Shown: positions 20,570 through 32,029 of the stretch, piece after piece
Numbering within the stretch: the stretch's first letter is position 1
Layout: every line of letters begins with the position of its first letter
Origin: Melitaea cinxia
Taxonomy: Eukaryota > Arthropoda > Insecta > Lepidoptera > Nymphalidae
Assembly: GCF_905220565.1 (NCBI RefSeq)
Contig: NC_059416.1
Span: 10,974,001 to 11,038,000 of the forward strand
DNA length: 64,000 nucleotides
Direction: 5' to 3'
Program-made: the position numbers and the translations under genes
Notes under the pieces: generated by a model
What the model was told of the DNA's origin: nothing
The model's input: the letters and a program-made list of their open reading frames with translations, nothing else
Database searches by the model: none

Positions 20570-20805
20570 GATTCTTTGTCTTGGCGTTTGTCATGTGGTC
20601 CCATTTTGAGTTATATCTAACTATCCGACCCGTATGCAGTGGTCGGATTCTTTGTTTTGGCGGTTGTCTTGTGGTCCCATTTTGAGTTAGGTATATCTAA
20701 CTAACCGACCCGTATGCAGTGGTCGGATTCTTTGTCTTGGCGTTTGTCATGTGATCCCATTTTGAGTTATATCTACGTAACCGACCCGTACGCAGTGGTC
20801 GTTGG
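20570..20805. repeat. Three-copy tandem repeat, unit about 76-80 bp
   Basis: gattctttgtcttggcgttt restarts at 20570, 20646 and 20726; the second unit is 4 bp longer. Each unit ends with cgacccgtatgcagtggtcg. Upstream (20510-20570) resembles the start of a family A repeat, so the tandem may have grown from one. Confidence 0.8.
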
Positions 20806-20809
20806 GCAT

Positions 20810-22200
20810 CGATTATTATTTTTGTGTTGCAAATGTATAGTGAAGTTTTCATCTGGCACGCATTTCTCCGACTTGATTTACATATACTATTCTTTTTCAC
20901 TGAATTTTTTATTCAATAACTTGTTATATATCACTTTAGAAAGATATAAATAAACAACAACTATTAACCCCACACTTAAGTATTCCAATTAAGATTTACC
21001 ACTGTATCGGATCCAGAAACACGCTTAAACAATACGATGACAAACGCTTTATTCTTGACAAATATTTGTATAGTTAATATAAAAATGTTTGTCTAAGTTT
21101 GACAACTGGCGCATCACTATCAGAAAGAATTACTGTAAATAATTCGAAATTTGAATTTGCAATATTAAGGAAATGTAAAGTTATTCATTTGTGATTAATA
21201 ACCGATATCAATTAATGGTATTTGATCCGCAAATATGGACAAGAGATATTCTTCACACTGTTTGCTGTTGAATGACTCGTTGATGCAACCGCTGTGCTGA
21301 TGTGCTTTGGACTTTATGCTTGTGTTTTATGTATGTTTCCTATGTCGGGGTACACAGGAGTACAGGAGTAAATTGTAAAGGAGGCAGTTGAGTGTGAGGA
21401 GTTTATTTATTCATTTATTATTTTTATTTGTTATGTAATAATAATAATAATAATAATAATCTTTATTGCACACCATTAAAAGATACAAACAAAAGTAGTA
21501 TAATTAGAGGAAGATGTACAAAGACGGTCTTATCGCTAAAAGAGCGATTTCTTCCAGACAACCTTTGGGTATAGGACAGCGCATAGAAAAGCGGTTAGGA
21601 AGTGTACAAATAATTGTTATAGAAATTAGAATACATCACGATAGATTATAAAATTGATTAAAAAATTAAAAATTATGTAACGTTATATAACATGTTATGT
21701 GACAAAATTTAAGGGAATTTGATTTAATGAGTACCTCTAATGTAACCTTCATCAAGCAAAAAATTCAAATATAATTTAAGCGAATGAACCGAAACGGTGA
21801 CTGTGAAATCTGAATTACATAATTTTACAATGAAGTTATAACTGTAACTTTTGCTTTTTGAAAATGTGTTGAAATTAATTTTGTACCTGTTTTACGTATT
21901 TGGAATAATACGTAATTTTATAAAACTGACTTAAATCTATTTTAACAACAACTTTTCATTTTTTATTTTTATCATTTGTATTTTTTTCAAAGTTTTTGCT
22001 TGCGTCGTATTGTTTTAAATATACTTGTATTATCTTAATTAACTTTTTATATATTTATTTAATAACCAAAATTCACTTTGTAATAATAAAAAATAATAAT
22101 CATAGACCCCGCAGAGGTACGAAATACTATGGTAGAGAAGTGCTTTATAAGGTACATATAATTATTAATTACATTATTTTTAATACATAATAACTTATCA
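20810..22200. other. AT-rich stretch, no gene seen
   Basis: Contains an (AAT)8-type microsatellite at 21437-21460. The rest is unremarkable, and short ORFs (64-79 codons) show no recognisable features. Confidence 0.5.
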
Positions 22201-22202
22201 AG

Positions 22203-22259
22203 ACGCCGACGCCGCGTTGGCGCAACGGTTATACCGTTGCGCCAACGCGGCGTCGGCGT
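22203..22259. repeat. Perfect hairpin: 27-bp arms, 3-nt loop
   Basis: The left arm 22203-22229 (acgccgacgccgcgttggcg then caacggt) is the exact reverse complement of 22233-22259, with tat between. The arms are GC-rich in an AT-rich setting. The arm sequence matches the tRNA-like head of SINE T2, so this is two SINE heads facing each other. Confidence 0.9.
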
Positions 22260-22453
22260 TCCACAAAGATGTTTGCAGTACATTTCTGCAGAACCAACTT
22301 GAGTGAAGTCTTCTCAAAACAAAATATCCTATTTATATCATTAAGTTCTTTCTTAAAATGTTACCGACTTCCAAGAAATATTTAAGTTTTACTCGATTTT
22401 TGAATTTAGACCTTTTGGGCTTAAAATGATTGGAAAGAGTGTTTCTTGATACG

Positions 22454-22787
22454 CTTCAGCCTGTAATATCCCACTACTGGGCATAGGCCTCTTTCCCTAT
22501 GTAGGAGAAGGATCAGAGCTTAATCCACCACGCTGCTCCAATGCGGGTTGACGGATATATTCCCTACTATGAGTAACGATCGCTATCAGGTGTACATGAT
22601 TACAACCGGGACCGACAACTCTCCGCTCTGTGCTCTCCGCGGCCCAGTGCGGAGACCCACAAGGACTGCACAAACACCCAGACTACGGTAAACATCTGTA
22701 TGGCCAATACAAATATGTGCGGATCGAACCCGCAACCGCCAACGCAACAGCCACAAACCAGTGCTGGGACCTTTGCGCCAACGTGTC
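22454..22787 (-). repeat. SINE T2, antisense copy 1
   Basis: Read on the minus strand, the head is a tRNA-like block (gttggcgcaaagg, then ggttgcgggttcgatccgc as B box) and the tail ends cccagtagtgggatattaca. Middle landmarks are acgatcgctatcaggtgtac and atccaccacgctgctccaat. The tail shares its last 30-40 bases with repeat D, as when a SINE borrows a LINE tail. Confidence 0.75.
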
Positions 22788-23060
22788 GTATAAAGCGATT
22801 ACTGGTTACTCTTTAATGAAACGGTTATGAATAATATACATGTTAATGAAGCAAATTAAAAATCTGTTTAAAAGTGATTGGTTATCAATTAAAATAAACG
22901 AAAATATAAACAGTCATTCTTTCTGCTTTTAATCATTAGTATATACACCGCAATGATTATTGAGTAAGTAATCATTGCGGGCGCCGCAATCGTGCCGTAA
23001 ATATCTCAAAATTAATATCCACGGTAAGTACCCTTGCAAAAAAAGAAAATATATATATTT

Positions 23061-23250
23061 GACTAGCCCGTTGGCGCAGTTTGTAGTGACACTGCTTTCT
23101 GCTCCGAGGGTTGTGGGTTCGATTACCACCACGAGTCTGGGTGTAAGTTTATATATTTATCTATGTATTATTTATATATTTATCGAAAAAAAATGTAGCT
23201 ATACCAGTCGGCTGTTACCTATAAGCATTAAGTTGCTTACTTTGGGATGA
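23061..23250 (+). repeat. tRNA-derived SINE T1, copy 1
   Basis: The head gactagcccgttggcgcagt (A-box region) and gggttgtgggttcgattacc (B box) are tRNA-like. The tail carries atttatatatttat repeats and ends tgttacctataagcattaag. Other copies: 28567-28829 (antisense), 35721-35962 and 39171-39350. These are retroposed tRNA derivatives, not working tRNA genes. Confidence 0.8.
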
Positions 23251-23272
23251 TATTTATTATTTATATATTTTA

Positions 23273-23541
23273 ACTGAGGTAGGGCACAGCAGGAATTTCC
23301 TGCTCAAAATATGGAGCAGCCGACTGGGGTAGTACCTCGACCTTACAGAAGATCACAGCAAAATAATACTGTTTTCAAGCAGTATTGTGTTCCTGTTGGT
23401 GAGTAAGGTGACCAGAGCTCCTGGGGGGATTAGGGATTGGGTCGGCAACGCGCTTGCGATGCTTCTGGTGTTGCAGGCGTCTATAAGCTACGGTAATCGC
23501 TTACCATTAGGTGAGCCGTACGCTTGTTTGCCGACCTAGTG

Positions 23542-23572
<31 letters not shown>
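23273..23572 (+). repeat. SINE-like family E, full sense copy
   Basis: Runs from actgaggtagggcacagcag to gccgacctagtgacat and an A-run of about 27. It is 300 bp and non-coding. No clear pol III A and B boxes are visible. At least ten further copies or fragments occur in the window, in both orientations. Confidence 0.75.
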
Positions 23573-24054
23573 TATTAACAAAAGTAAGCAAGATGGGAGA
23601 TGGGCTATTGCAGTTTATGGTAATAACAAATATTAACAAAACTAAATAAAGTGACGCTACTATAAGCTTTTTATCATATATTTTACGTTATTTTGTCGCA
23701 TCGAATACGAAACAGCCTCTTAACTTGTAAGATGAAATTCAAAGATTTGAATCTAAAACAGAAATCCATATTTCCAGAATGCGTTCCAAGAGGAATTCAG
23801 ATACGTCTTATCCAACTTAATACCTTGAAATAGAAATGTCATTTTTACGAGGTTATTGCAGCATATTTTCTCTGTTCTTGAAATTTTATAAAATTCAAAG
23901 CCACTGTGGATATCATTTTAGAGATGTTGCTTCTATTTGTCGTTTGGAATTTCACGAAATGGTTTCGTTGTTGCATGTTGTTGTTGTAGTATCATAATTG
24001 GACAGCATTTTAGAATATAACTAATGAAAAACATGCCTTACATTACATTAATTT

Positions 24055-24310
24055 AAGTTAGGACAGAGCAGGAAATATCCTGCTTCAAATCTGGAACAGT
24101 CTGACTGAGGAATACCTTGACTTTACAGAAGATCACAGCTAAATAATACTGCTTCCAAGCAGTGTTGTGTCCCTGTACTCAGTAAGTGCTCCCGGGGAAA
24201 GTAGGGTAGGCAACGCGCTTTCGTTGCTATTGGTATTCCAAGCGTCTACAAGCTTCGGTAATTGCTTACCATCAGGTAAGCCGTACGCTTATTTGCCGAC
24301 CTAGTTGTAT
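24055..24310 (+). repeat. SINE-like family E, sense copy
   Basis: A more diverged copy from ggacagagcaggaaatatcc to gccgacctagttgtat, ending in an A-rich tail. Confidence 0.65.
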
Positions 24311-24392
24311 AGAAAATAAATAAATTTAAAAATAGTTTTGATTGTAAATGTACGTACATACAAATAATTATATCTTTTAAACGTACTAATCA

Positions 24393-24480
24393 TCATCATC
24401 TTCTAAACTTCAGCCTATCGCTGTCCACTACTAAACAAAGGCCTCCAAGCTCAACCTAAATATCCCGGTTTTCCACGATT
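24393..24480 (-). repeat. Repeat D tail fragment
   Basis: catcatcatcttctaaactt, then cagcctatcgctgtccacta, is the antisense tail of repeat D, heavily truncated. Confidence 0.5.
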
Positions 24481-24587
24481 CTGGTCCAGTCTCCGCTGGC
24501 AATCTTACGTAGATCGTTTTAAATTAAATTGTTTAGTAATTCATTAAAGTTTCATTCACCAACCGAGGTATAAAAAGAAGTATCTAT

Positions 24588-24795
24588 AATATAAAAATGA
24601 GTCGCTGAAATCCGCTGAATGTGTTGCTAAGCGCAAAACTCGAGAACGGTTGGACCGATTTCGCTAATTCTTTTTTTAAAATATTCCTTGAAGTACGAGG
24701 ATGGTTCTTACGGAGAGAAAAATTATAAAAAAAAAAATTAATAAAATTAAAGAATCGACTGTTAGGCGATACGAAGTTCACCAGGTCAGCTAGTA
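24588..24795 (+). repeat. Helitron-like repeat H3
   Basis: Begins near ataaaaatgagtcgctgaaa and ends ccaggtcagctagt. It contains gagaacggttggaccgattt. A diverged 5' part recurs at 26386-26580 and a short piece at about 36412-36500. Confidence 0.55.
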
Positions 24796-27230
24796 TTTTA
24801 TAAATAATAACATTAAAACACGTACCTAAAGATTATGATCAAAATTGGAAGGTAAATTATGTAAGAGACAATTGGTTTTTTTATTGACCTAGAAGTAATG
24901 CAGTGTGGGACGTTCTTCAGCCCGCTGGACCGACGATCTACGTAAGATTACCGGTGGAAGCTAAATGAGCATAGTTGAGAACCGGGATGTCTTGCACGAA
25001 CTTGGAGAGGTTTATTTCCAGTAGCAGACTGTGATAGAATGAAGCTTACTAAAACTGGACGATATTATTGATATAATATCAGATATTTGATTTGCTCCAT
25101 CTGTGTTTGTGCTTACCGAAAGTTCTGTTTTATTTGGTCGCTGTAAAGTATCCGAAACGTCGGGCATCTAAAAAACATAATATAACGTCATAACCTCCGC
25201 AAAAGTTATTTCATTATAATAATCTATATAAAGTTAAAAAAGACTAGATAGCAGTGTGCACGGATTCGATCGTACTGATACTCCCATGAAACAAATCGAT
25301 ATCGACATTAATATTACTGGATGCCTAAGAAGATCTAATAATTATAATATTACTTTTATGCTATTACTATTATTTACTTTTAGATTTTCTTACATCCATC
25401 TATTCCATAATTCCATTAGTTCAGGGGATCAGGATAGCATATTATTAAGTCTAATTTCATTCCTTTATACAGCATTACACCGAGCAATATTAGGTTACAG
25501 GCTGTTTAAGTTTTCAATTGCTTAATAATTCAATTATTGACCAATCATTGCTAGACCATCAGGGTATTCATTGATCAACTGTGGGCATGTTAAAATTAGG
25601 GTTCAAATGATCTTTAAAAAATTGCGTGTAATACGCACTAACCCTAATCTCTTAATTGACTAAATTTTATCTACGTCTTCAACGATAACGAGTGTTTTTA
25701 ATCAGTCTCCGTATTTATCTTTAGCTGGTTTAAAATTCCATCTCATTAGCGAAAACGTGTAATTAGGTAAGAACGTCTTCAAAGAACTTTAGTCTCTATA
25801 TCGTTCACATTAAGATTTATTTTCATATGGGGTCGAGAGAAACCCTTAAGTGTTAGTTACATTGTGTCGGGTTGGTTACTTGTTTGTTAACTATGAGAGG
25901 TTTTTCATTTCATAGGATGAGATATAAAGTGGGGTAAAATAAATTTGCTTCTATTGCTAACTGGAGCTATTTTTATTTTTTGAAAGGTTGAACCGAAACT
26001 ATGAGATTAGAATAGTTATTTATTTATATTTAGTAAACGTTTATTGTTGTTCTTGTGTCAGAAAATATAAAAAATAACGTATAAGTATATTTGACTCTCA
26101 AACATGGGGAAATAATGCTGACAAAGCGCAGGCATCTCCGCATCTACGCATATCCGTCCGTATATAAACGTCCGCATGCACGCACGTCTATAAATAGGCA
26201 CGTCTACAAGCATGCACGTCCAGAAACATGCACGCATGCACACACGCACACTCGTATACTCTAACATAAGCACGAGAGAATGGATAAACAGATGGAGAGA
26301 TAGAAGAAAAAAAGGGTAATTTGAATAATAATTCTTTTACTAATATTTCATTTAATACCATAATTTGTAGGCCTCAATCAATATAAATAAAAATAAATGG
26401 CTGAATGTATTGCTAAGCGTAAACTTGAGAATCGTTAAGTAGCTAGGTCTTTTTTTTAAGTTTTCTAACTACTTTGTAGAAAGTTTGAAAACTTAGGGAA
26501 ATTGGACAAAAAAGGAATAATTTTTTTTTGGAAATATTACTATTATTTGAACTTGACGAGGTTGAAAATTCTCATGACAGAACATCTGTAGAGACAATTC
26601 GTAGATGAAAAATAATATTGTTTTTATTATTCATCTAGTATCTATATATCGGAAACAATCATTAATTCAGAAGGAAAAAGGAAGTTTGACGCGCCGTCCT
26701 GAGGTTGGCAGCACTGTCGCGCTAAGCAGCCAGGATGACAGGACGTCAACGCGTCGCTCGATTCAGAAGCAATTTGTGAAAATCATGAAAACGAAGATTG
26801 TAGCATTGACAACGTAGTTTCTTTGCTCGATTATCCCATTTTTCGCCCACACAATATCTGACGGTTGTTAGAATAACGCTGTCTTTGATATATACAAATA
26901 TACCTATTCACTATTCGTCATAATTTTTTTGTGAAAATATTTATTTATTAGATATTTATTCGACACATTTATTTTTCGAAATAGATTAAAGTAACAGACA
27001 TATAAAACGTAGTACGGTACAACGATTATGACAATTTATTTGAGTGATAGCCGGCTGAGGAGAGTGCTTCGCAGGATTACTTACTATGATTGATTAAAAT
27101 ATTTATATATTACAGTTATGAAAAGAGGTATAATTTCTTTAGATAAGCACTGTAATCTTGCTAATATATTTTTTATCAAGTTATTTTATCTTTTAAAAGT
27201 TATTTCGAATAATCTATAAATACGTATAAA
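24796..27230. other. Long AT-rich stretch with only an H3 fragment
   Basis: A partial H3 copy lies at 26386-26580. A short run of related tgcacgtccagaaacatgca-type repeats lies at 26200-26240. ORFs of 60-90 codons here show no domain or motif. Confidence 0.45.
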
Positions 27231-27232
27231 AG

Positions 27233-27412
27233 CGCGTTGCCAACCCTACCCCCTCCCCGGACTTCTAGTAACCTTACTCGCCACAGTAACACAACACTGC
27301 TTGAAAGCAATATTATTTAGCTGTGATCTTCTGTAAGGTCGAAGTACTACCCCAGTCGAGTTGCTCCAGATTTTGAGCAGGATATCTCCTGATGTGCCCT
27401 ACCTCAGTTGAA
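27233..27412 (-). repeat. SINE-like family E, partial antisense copy
   Basis: Runs from gcgttgccaaccctaccccc through aacacaacactgcttgaaag to atgtgccctacctcag. The part nearest the A-tail is missing. Confidence 0.65.
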
Positions 27413-28140
27413 GCAATACTTTAGTTGCGTTCATTAGTTTGCGTTAATTAGTATCCCTTAGTTATTAGTAGTTTCTATAACAATGTAATGTGTATTGTGT
27501 ACTCACGCCTTATGAATCAAAATAAGTTAAATAAAAAAAATAAAAATGTTTATTACTCGGACAACATAGAGTCTATAATTGTTAGTAAAAATAAAATATG
27601 AAAGCTTAATACCTAATGTTAGTACTTAATAACTAAAAGTGACCTTGTAATGTCACACAAATGCCTGAGTAGTGGACAGTCCCCGCTATCGGCGATGACA
27701 CTTAAGCTTCTGTCTCAACGCCTTTAATATCCTGATGTTTGTAGAAAAATAAACCGTATTCCGTAATGTGTGATGAAAAAATAAACATAGTTAAACAATA
27801 AAAATATCTCAAATACAATTATCATGAAATGTAACATCAAAATTGTTCGTTATCTTTCAATTTTTCGCCTCGTTACGAAAAACAATTAATTTTACAAACG
27901 AAAACTTAGTACACAGAGGATTTAATTTTTTTTTCGAAACGATAGAAATAGCTATTTATCTTCTTAAAAGAAATATAAAAACGACTTTATTACTTTTTAA
28001 TGTGACGTTGAATGTTCTGCGGTAAATACTTCGGTTTTATATGAAACAAGCCTATGTCTGCGGTTCTGCTTGTGTAAGAAAAGGAATCGTCGTCGTCGAT
28101 TAAAACCCGCGCATTAGGGCATAGAACATATCACAGGAAG
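27413..28140. other. AT-rich stretch, no gene seen
   Basis: Nothing beyond short AT-rich ORFs. A T2-tail fragment (tgcctgtaatatcccactgc) begins near 28150. Confidence 0.45.
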
Positions 28141-28317
28141 TAGGATTCTGCCTGTAATATCCCACTGCTGGTGGTAAGGCTATTTCAAGAATGTAGAAAG
28201 TCTCCAAATATAGGAATGATGCATTAAAACGTAAACAGTGTATCTATATAAAAAAACGTCGTATAGAAATTATTATAATTTATATTTTGTATATTTATTA
28301 TGTTGTTGTTGTTGAGT

Positions 28318-28508
28318 TATGTTGAGTACCACCATTCCTCCCACCCGCCGCTGTGGTGATAAAGCGCTCACAGTGCCCGTGGGCGCTCTATTAGAAAAGG
28401 CGGTCCGCACTTGGCGGGCCAACCGTCGGGTAAGCGATCCCGTGTCGCCCCGCAGTGGCGATGAGGGCATAGCTGGGTTTTAGTGGGTAGTCTGCAAAAA
28501 AAAAAAAT
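28318..28508 (+). mobile_element. LINE 3'-end fragment with poly(A)
   Basis: A GC-rich block (cacccgccgctgtggtgata ... gtgtcgccccgcagtggcga) ends gttttagtgggtagtctgca plus an A-run. A short repeat ttgagtt occurs before (about 28311) and after the A-run (about 28509), a possible target duplication. The style matches a 5'-truncated R1- or jockey-type LINE 3' UTR. Confidence 0.55.
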
Positions 28509-28566
28509 TTGAGTTGATAATTAAATTTATTTTTCATGTACAAAGGTGTTTTACCTTACACATAAA

Positions 28567-28829
28567 AAATAAATAAATAAATAAATATCTACACAATACA
28601 CACACGGTCGTCTGTTCCTAAAGTAAGCAACTTAATGCTTGTGTTATAGGTAACAGCCGACTGGTATATAGCTACATATTTTTTTTTTCGATAAACATTC
28701 TTATAAATAATACATATATAAATATATAAATAAATATTTATATTACACCCAGACTCGGGGTGGGAATCGAACCCACAACCCTCGGAGCAGAAAGCAGGGT
28801 CACTACAAACTGCGCCAACGGGCTAGTCA
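28567..28829 (-). repeat. tRNA-derived SINE T1, antisense copy
   Basis: On the minus strand: gactagcccgttggcgcagt, then a B box in gggttgtgggttcgattccc, then the AT-rich tail, ending in ttattta repeats at 28567. Confidence 0.8.
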
Positions 28830-29540
28830 TATCTTAATTACTAATAAAAGTAGTTACACACAAACAAAATCGTTTAATTTTTCGCTATATACACATTTCC
28901 ATTACAGAATTCTTTCCACAAGTGTTATCAAAGAGTTGAAAAAAGTTATTTTTTTTAACAAAAGTATTACCATTCGTAGAAAACGTGATATTTCTTCTGA
29001 GCTTTGTGCCCATGTTTGAGGTAAAAGCAGGACAAATGGTAATAGGCGGTTTGCATATTCTATACCACAGATTATACACTTATATACTGGTATTCTATAC
29101 TTTAATTAATAATATTTAAGGGGCTTGTTAACAATTGATTTTTTCTTGGTTTCGTCATGGAAAGTCTTTAAGCGTTGGATAATAGAGGCGTTGTTGTCAG
29201 TGATGAGACACGATGCGATTTGATGCGACATCTCGCGACAAAAATTTACTTAGTGTCCAAAACGAGAACGAAGAATAATTTACAGATATTATAACTGTAT
29301 AGTCGCTGAAGTGACAGCTGCCTAAGTTTGGCGGGTGGGGCTGGATGAGGACTGCGAAGAATCAGGATGGATCATAGGAACTTGGGGAGGCGTAGGTATA
29401 TTATATAGTGGACAGTGGACTACAATAAGTAGTAGCGATAATATCTAGAGTATGTTTGTGTCAGGTAGTGAGAGGTTAATCATTTATTAGTAAGTAATAC
29501 AACACTCAACAATACTCAAGTAATACAACATATACAAGTA

Positions 29541-29845
29541 TACAAATAAAAAAAATTGGAGTGTCTGTTTGAAATATAAAAATAACCGCTTTTTATCAAA
29601 CGCAAATGGATGTGTACATGGTATACCAAAATAACATTTTTTACAATTTTTGTCTGTCTATTTCTTTCGGCTAATCTCTGAATCGGCTGTGCCGATTTTG
29701 ACGTGGCTTTCACTTTCGCTCAGTAAGGATTAACTTAGGTGACTTTTATTTTAGAAATTTATTTATTTTATAACTCTGTGAACTGAACAATAACTTTTTG
29801 TACTGTTTGTAAATGTCACGCGGACGAAGTTGCGGACACAGCTAA
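29541..29845 (+). repeat. Helitron-like repeat H2, copy
   Basis: Starts acaaataaaaaaaattggag and ends cggacgaagttgcggacaca then gct. Inner blocks are aaataaccgctttttatc and gtgccgattttgacgtggct. Confidence 0.6.
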
Positions 29846-29871
29846 TATGATATTAAGATTTGCTATGTAAT

Positions 29872-29940
29872 TGATGTGTGTGTGTGTATGTTTGTGTGTG
29901 TGTCTGCATCTGTGTGTGTGTGTGTGTGTGTGTGCGTATG
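29872..29940. repeat. (TG)n microsatellite
   Basis: An interrupted GT/TG run of about 70 bp next to the end of H2. Confidence 0.85.
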
Positions 29941-29984
29941 TGTGATTTTATTGATATTTACGCGTTGTATAACTTTGTTAATGT

Positions 29985-30160
29985 AATATAGTTGTAGGAT
30001 ATGTACCCCTAGATGACGTCACTATGTTTGTATAGTTTTATTGATTTAGTATAGTTGTAGGTTATGTACCACTAGATGGCGCAAGGCGTCATTTAGATCA
30101 CGCTATTATTGTATCGAACTCTGTATATAAGTACTGGTCACACCAAATACAACATTGCGG
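29985..30160 (+). promoter_or_regulatory. Promoter-like, possibly LTR-derived segment with CTCF-like motif
   Basis: Two related units (tatagttgtaggatatgtac and tatagttgtaggttatgtac) start near 29986 and 30048. The second carries ccactagatggcgc at 30069-30082, which fits the CTCF core consensus at every position. A TATA box, tatataag, lies at 30124. Such TATA-plus-motif blocks occur in retrotransposon LTRs, but no second LTR or coding region is linked here. Function is inferred. Confidence 0.35.
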
Positions 30161-31240
30161 TAAACTATCCCCACTGGCGTTTTCCTCCTACCACCTGAGT
30201 GAACGAACCTGATCGGCCAGATCCTGGGAATGCAAGGGTAGTTCGCGTCGCGAAACGCCGTTATTGTTTTATTTTCAGGAATATGGGAAGGCAGCGTAAT
30301 CTTGTTTGGTTAAATACGTTACTGTCTTGTTATTCTGACGTTTGTGGCTTTTTTATGCGTATGCGGCGTATACACGTTGATATACATCTATGTTTTTTAA
30401 GCAACTATGGATGCCAACAATTGTACGGTTCATCTAGTAGTAATGGCTTACTGTTATCCGGTTACAATACCGCAAAACCAAGATAAAATCTCAAGCGTGT
30501 TGACACTACCTTCGCTGAACTTTACATGAACTGTAACGGACGAAATATATTAATTTGTATTAAAAATAATAAAAACATATATATTGACAGTCTGACATGG
30601 ATAGCCTCGTTACGCCATATTCCTATTAGTTAATATATCGCTTTTATTATATTTCCTTTATTTATTCAAACGCTTTCATGATACTAATGATCACTAAAAG
30701 AAACCCAGAATGTTTGCAGTCATTCAGAAGTAAGACGTATACGCACATTTTGATATTCCGTTTTTATTTATACTTTATGAAATACATTTTTTTTTACCAT
30801 GACTGTACTTTAAAATATATCATGTGAAACAATTCTCAATGAGTATAAGTGCTCTACTTTTCTTAAGCTATGATAAAATTATATAGGTCACAGCCTCTTC
30901 AGAGGACCACAGTAATCCATTAACACTACGCTTTGTGTGAGAATATGGATAAATTTTTATAATCTATTTTCCTAGTAGCAGAGCTTAAGTGTGCGCTTCT
31001 TTAGATCACCTCTCTTATATGTACAGTCAAAAGATAATTCAATGTACTGACAATATACTGTGGCCTTATTTGTATATGTTTTATTATATCTTGATACGAA
31101 GTGGCCTTTATTTTAAAATCGTTTTTAGGTTGTATCGTTTGTGGACTTTGTGGGTATAAATATTTATATTAAATCCACCACAAGATATACACAAACAAAG
31201 TACGGAAGGAGAAAGTCACAAGCACAAGTACAGCACACCA
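30160..31240. other. No recognisable gene
   Basis: A 95-codon ORF at 30199-30486 follows the promoter-like block but has no motif I recognise. The rest is AT-rich. Confidence 0.4.
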
Positions 31241-31525
31241 TAATTGTGTTTGCTGGTAAACGAAAAAAAAACCGACTTCAATTACATCGACAAGTAATAC
31301 AACGTAGGTAGACGAAAAAATGTTCAAGTAAAAACGCATTTTACTCCAAAAGTTGTAATCAGATCTCGATGAAATTTAAATGTGACCACATGATTTCCTC
31401 GATTTCTCTGGTATCCCATCATCAGATCTTGGTTTTCTTATCATGGTACTACACTTAGGATATCTCCTTTCCAACAAAAAAAGAATTATCAAAATCCGAA
31501 CATACATTATATATATATATATATA
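31241..31525 (-). repeat. Family A repeat, copy 6, left part
   Basis: Antisense copy from taattgtgtttgctggtaaa to the TA-rich spot where the solo LTR sits. It continues at 31989-32029 (ggtcgaattgagtaatctcc). Confidence 0.75.
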
Positions 31526-31916
31526 TTTAGGAGAAACAAACTTATTTATTTAAAAAAAAAGACAGAAAACCGAACATTTAACTTCTATTTATTACTCATT
31601 TTTACAAATATAACAATTATCACAAAAATTAACCTTAACCACTAACTTAATCGAAAATAATGACCGAGAATTACAATTTAAACTAACCAAGCAAACAACC
31701 ATTACTTTGAATATAAAAATGATCAACGCACTCGTCATGAAACAACGACCTATCGTTCCGAAAGCCGAGAAGCAAAAGAGCCCTCTGAACGGGTAGGGAC
31801 TGCTTTTATTGACGTTGTTGCATGACGTTACAAAACGTATTAGCGGGTAGGGAACTATTTTTATTAACACTGTTGCATGACGTCACGAAACGTATTAAAA
31901 TAATCGAGATTATGCT

Positions 31917-31920
<4 letters not shown>
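31526..31920 (-). repeat. Solo LTR of the degenerate gypsy family
   Basis: 395 bp matching 3810-4206 and 8385-8781 with roughly nine differences. It has no partner LTR or internal sequence nearby, so it is the usual product of LTR-LTR recombination. It lies inside a family A repeat at the same spot as the full element. Confidence 0.9.

Positions 31921-31988
<68 letters not shown>
31921..31988. repeat. (AT)34 microsatellite
   Basis: A 68-bp uninterrupted AT dinucleotide run directly next to the solo LTR. It is an expansion of the TA-rich spot of the family A host repeat. Confidence 0.95.
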
Positions 31989-31990
<2 letters not shown>

Positions 31991-32029
31991 TCGAATTGAG
32001 TAATCTCCTCCTTTTTTGAACTCCGTTAA
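31989..32029 (-). repeat. Family A repeat, copy 6, right part
   Basis: Remainder of the copy interrupted by the solo LTR and the AT run. Confidence 0.7.
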
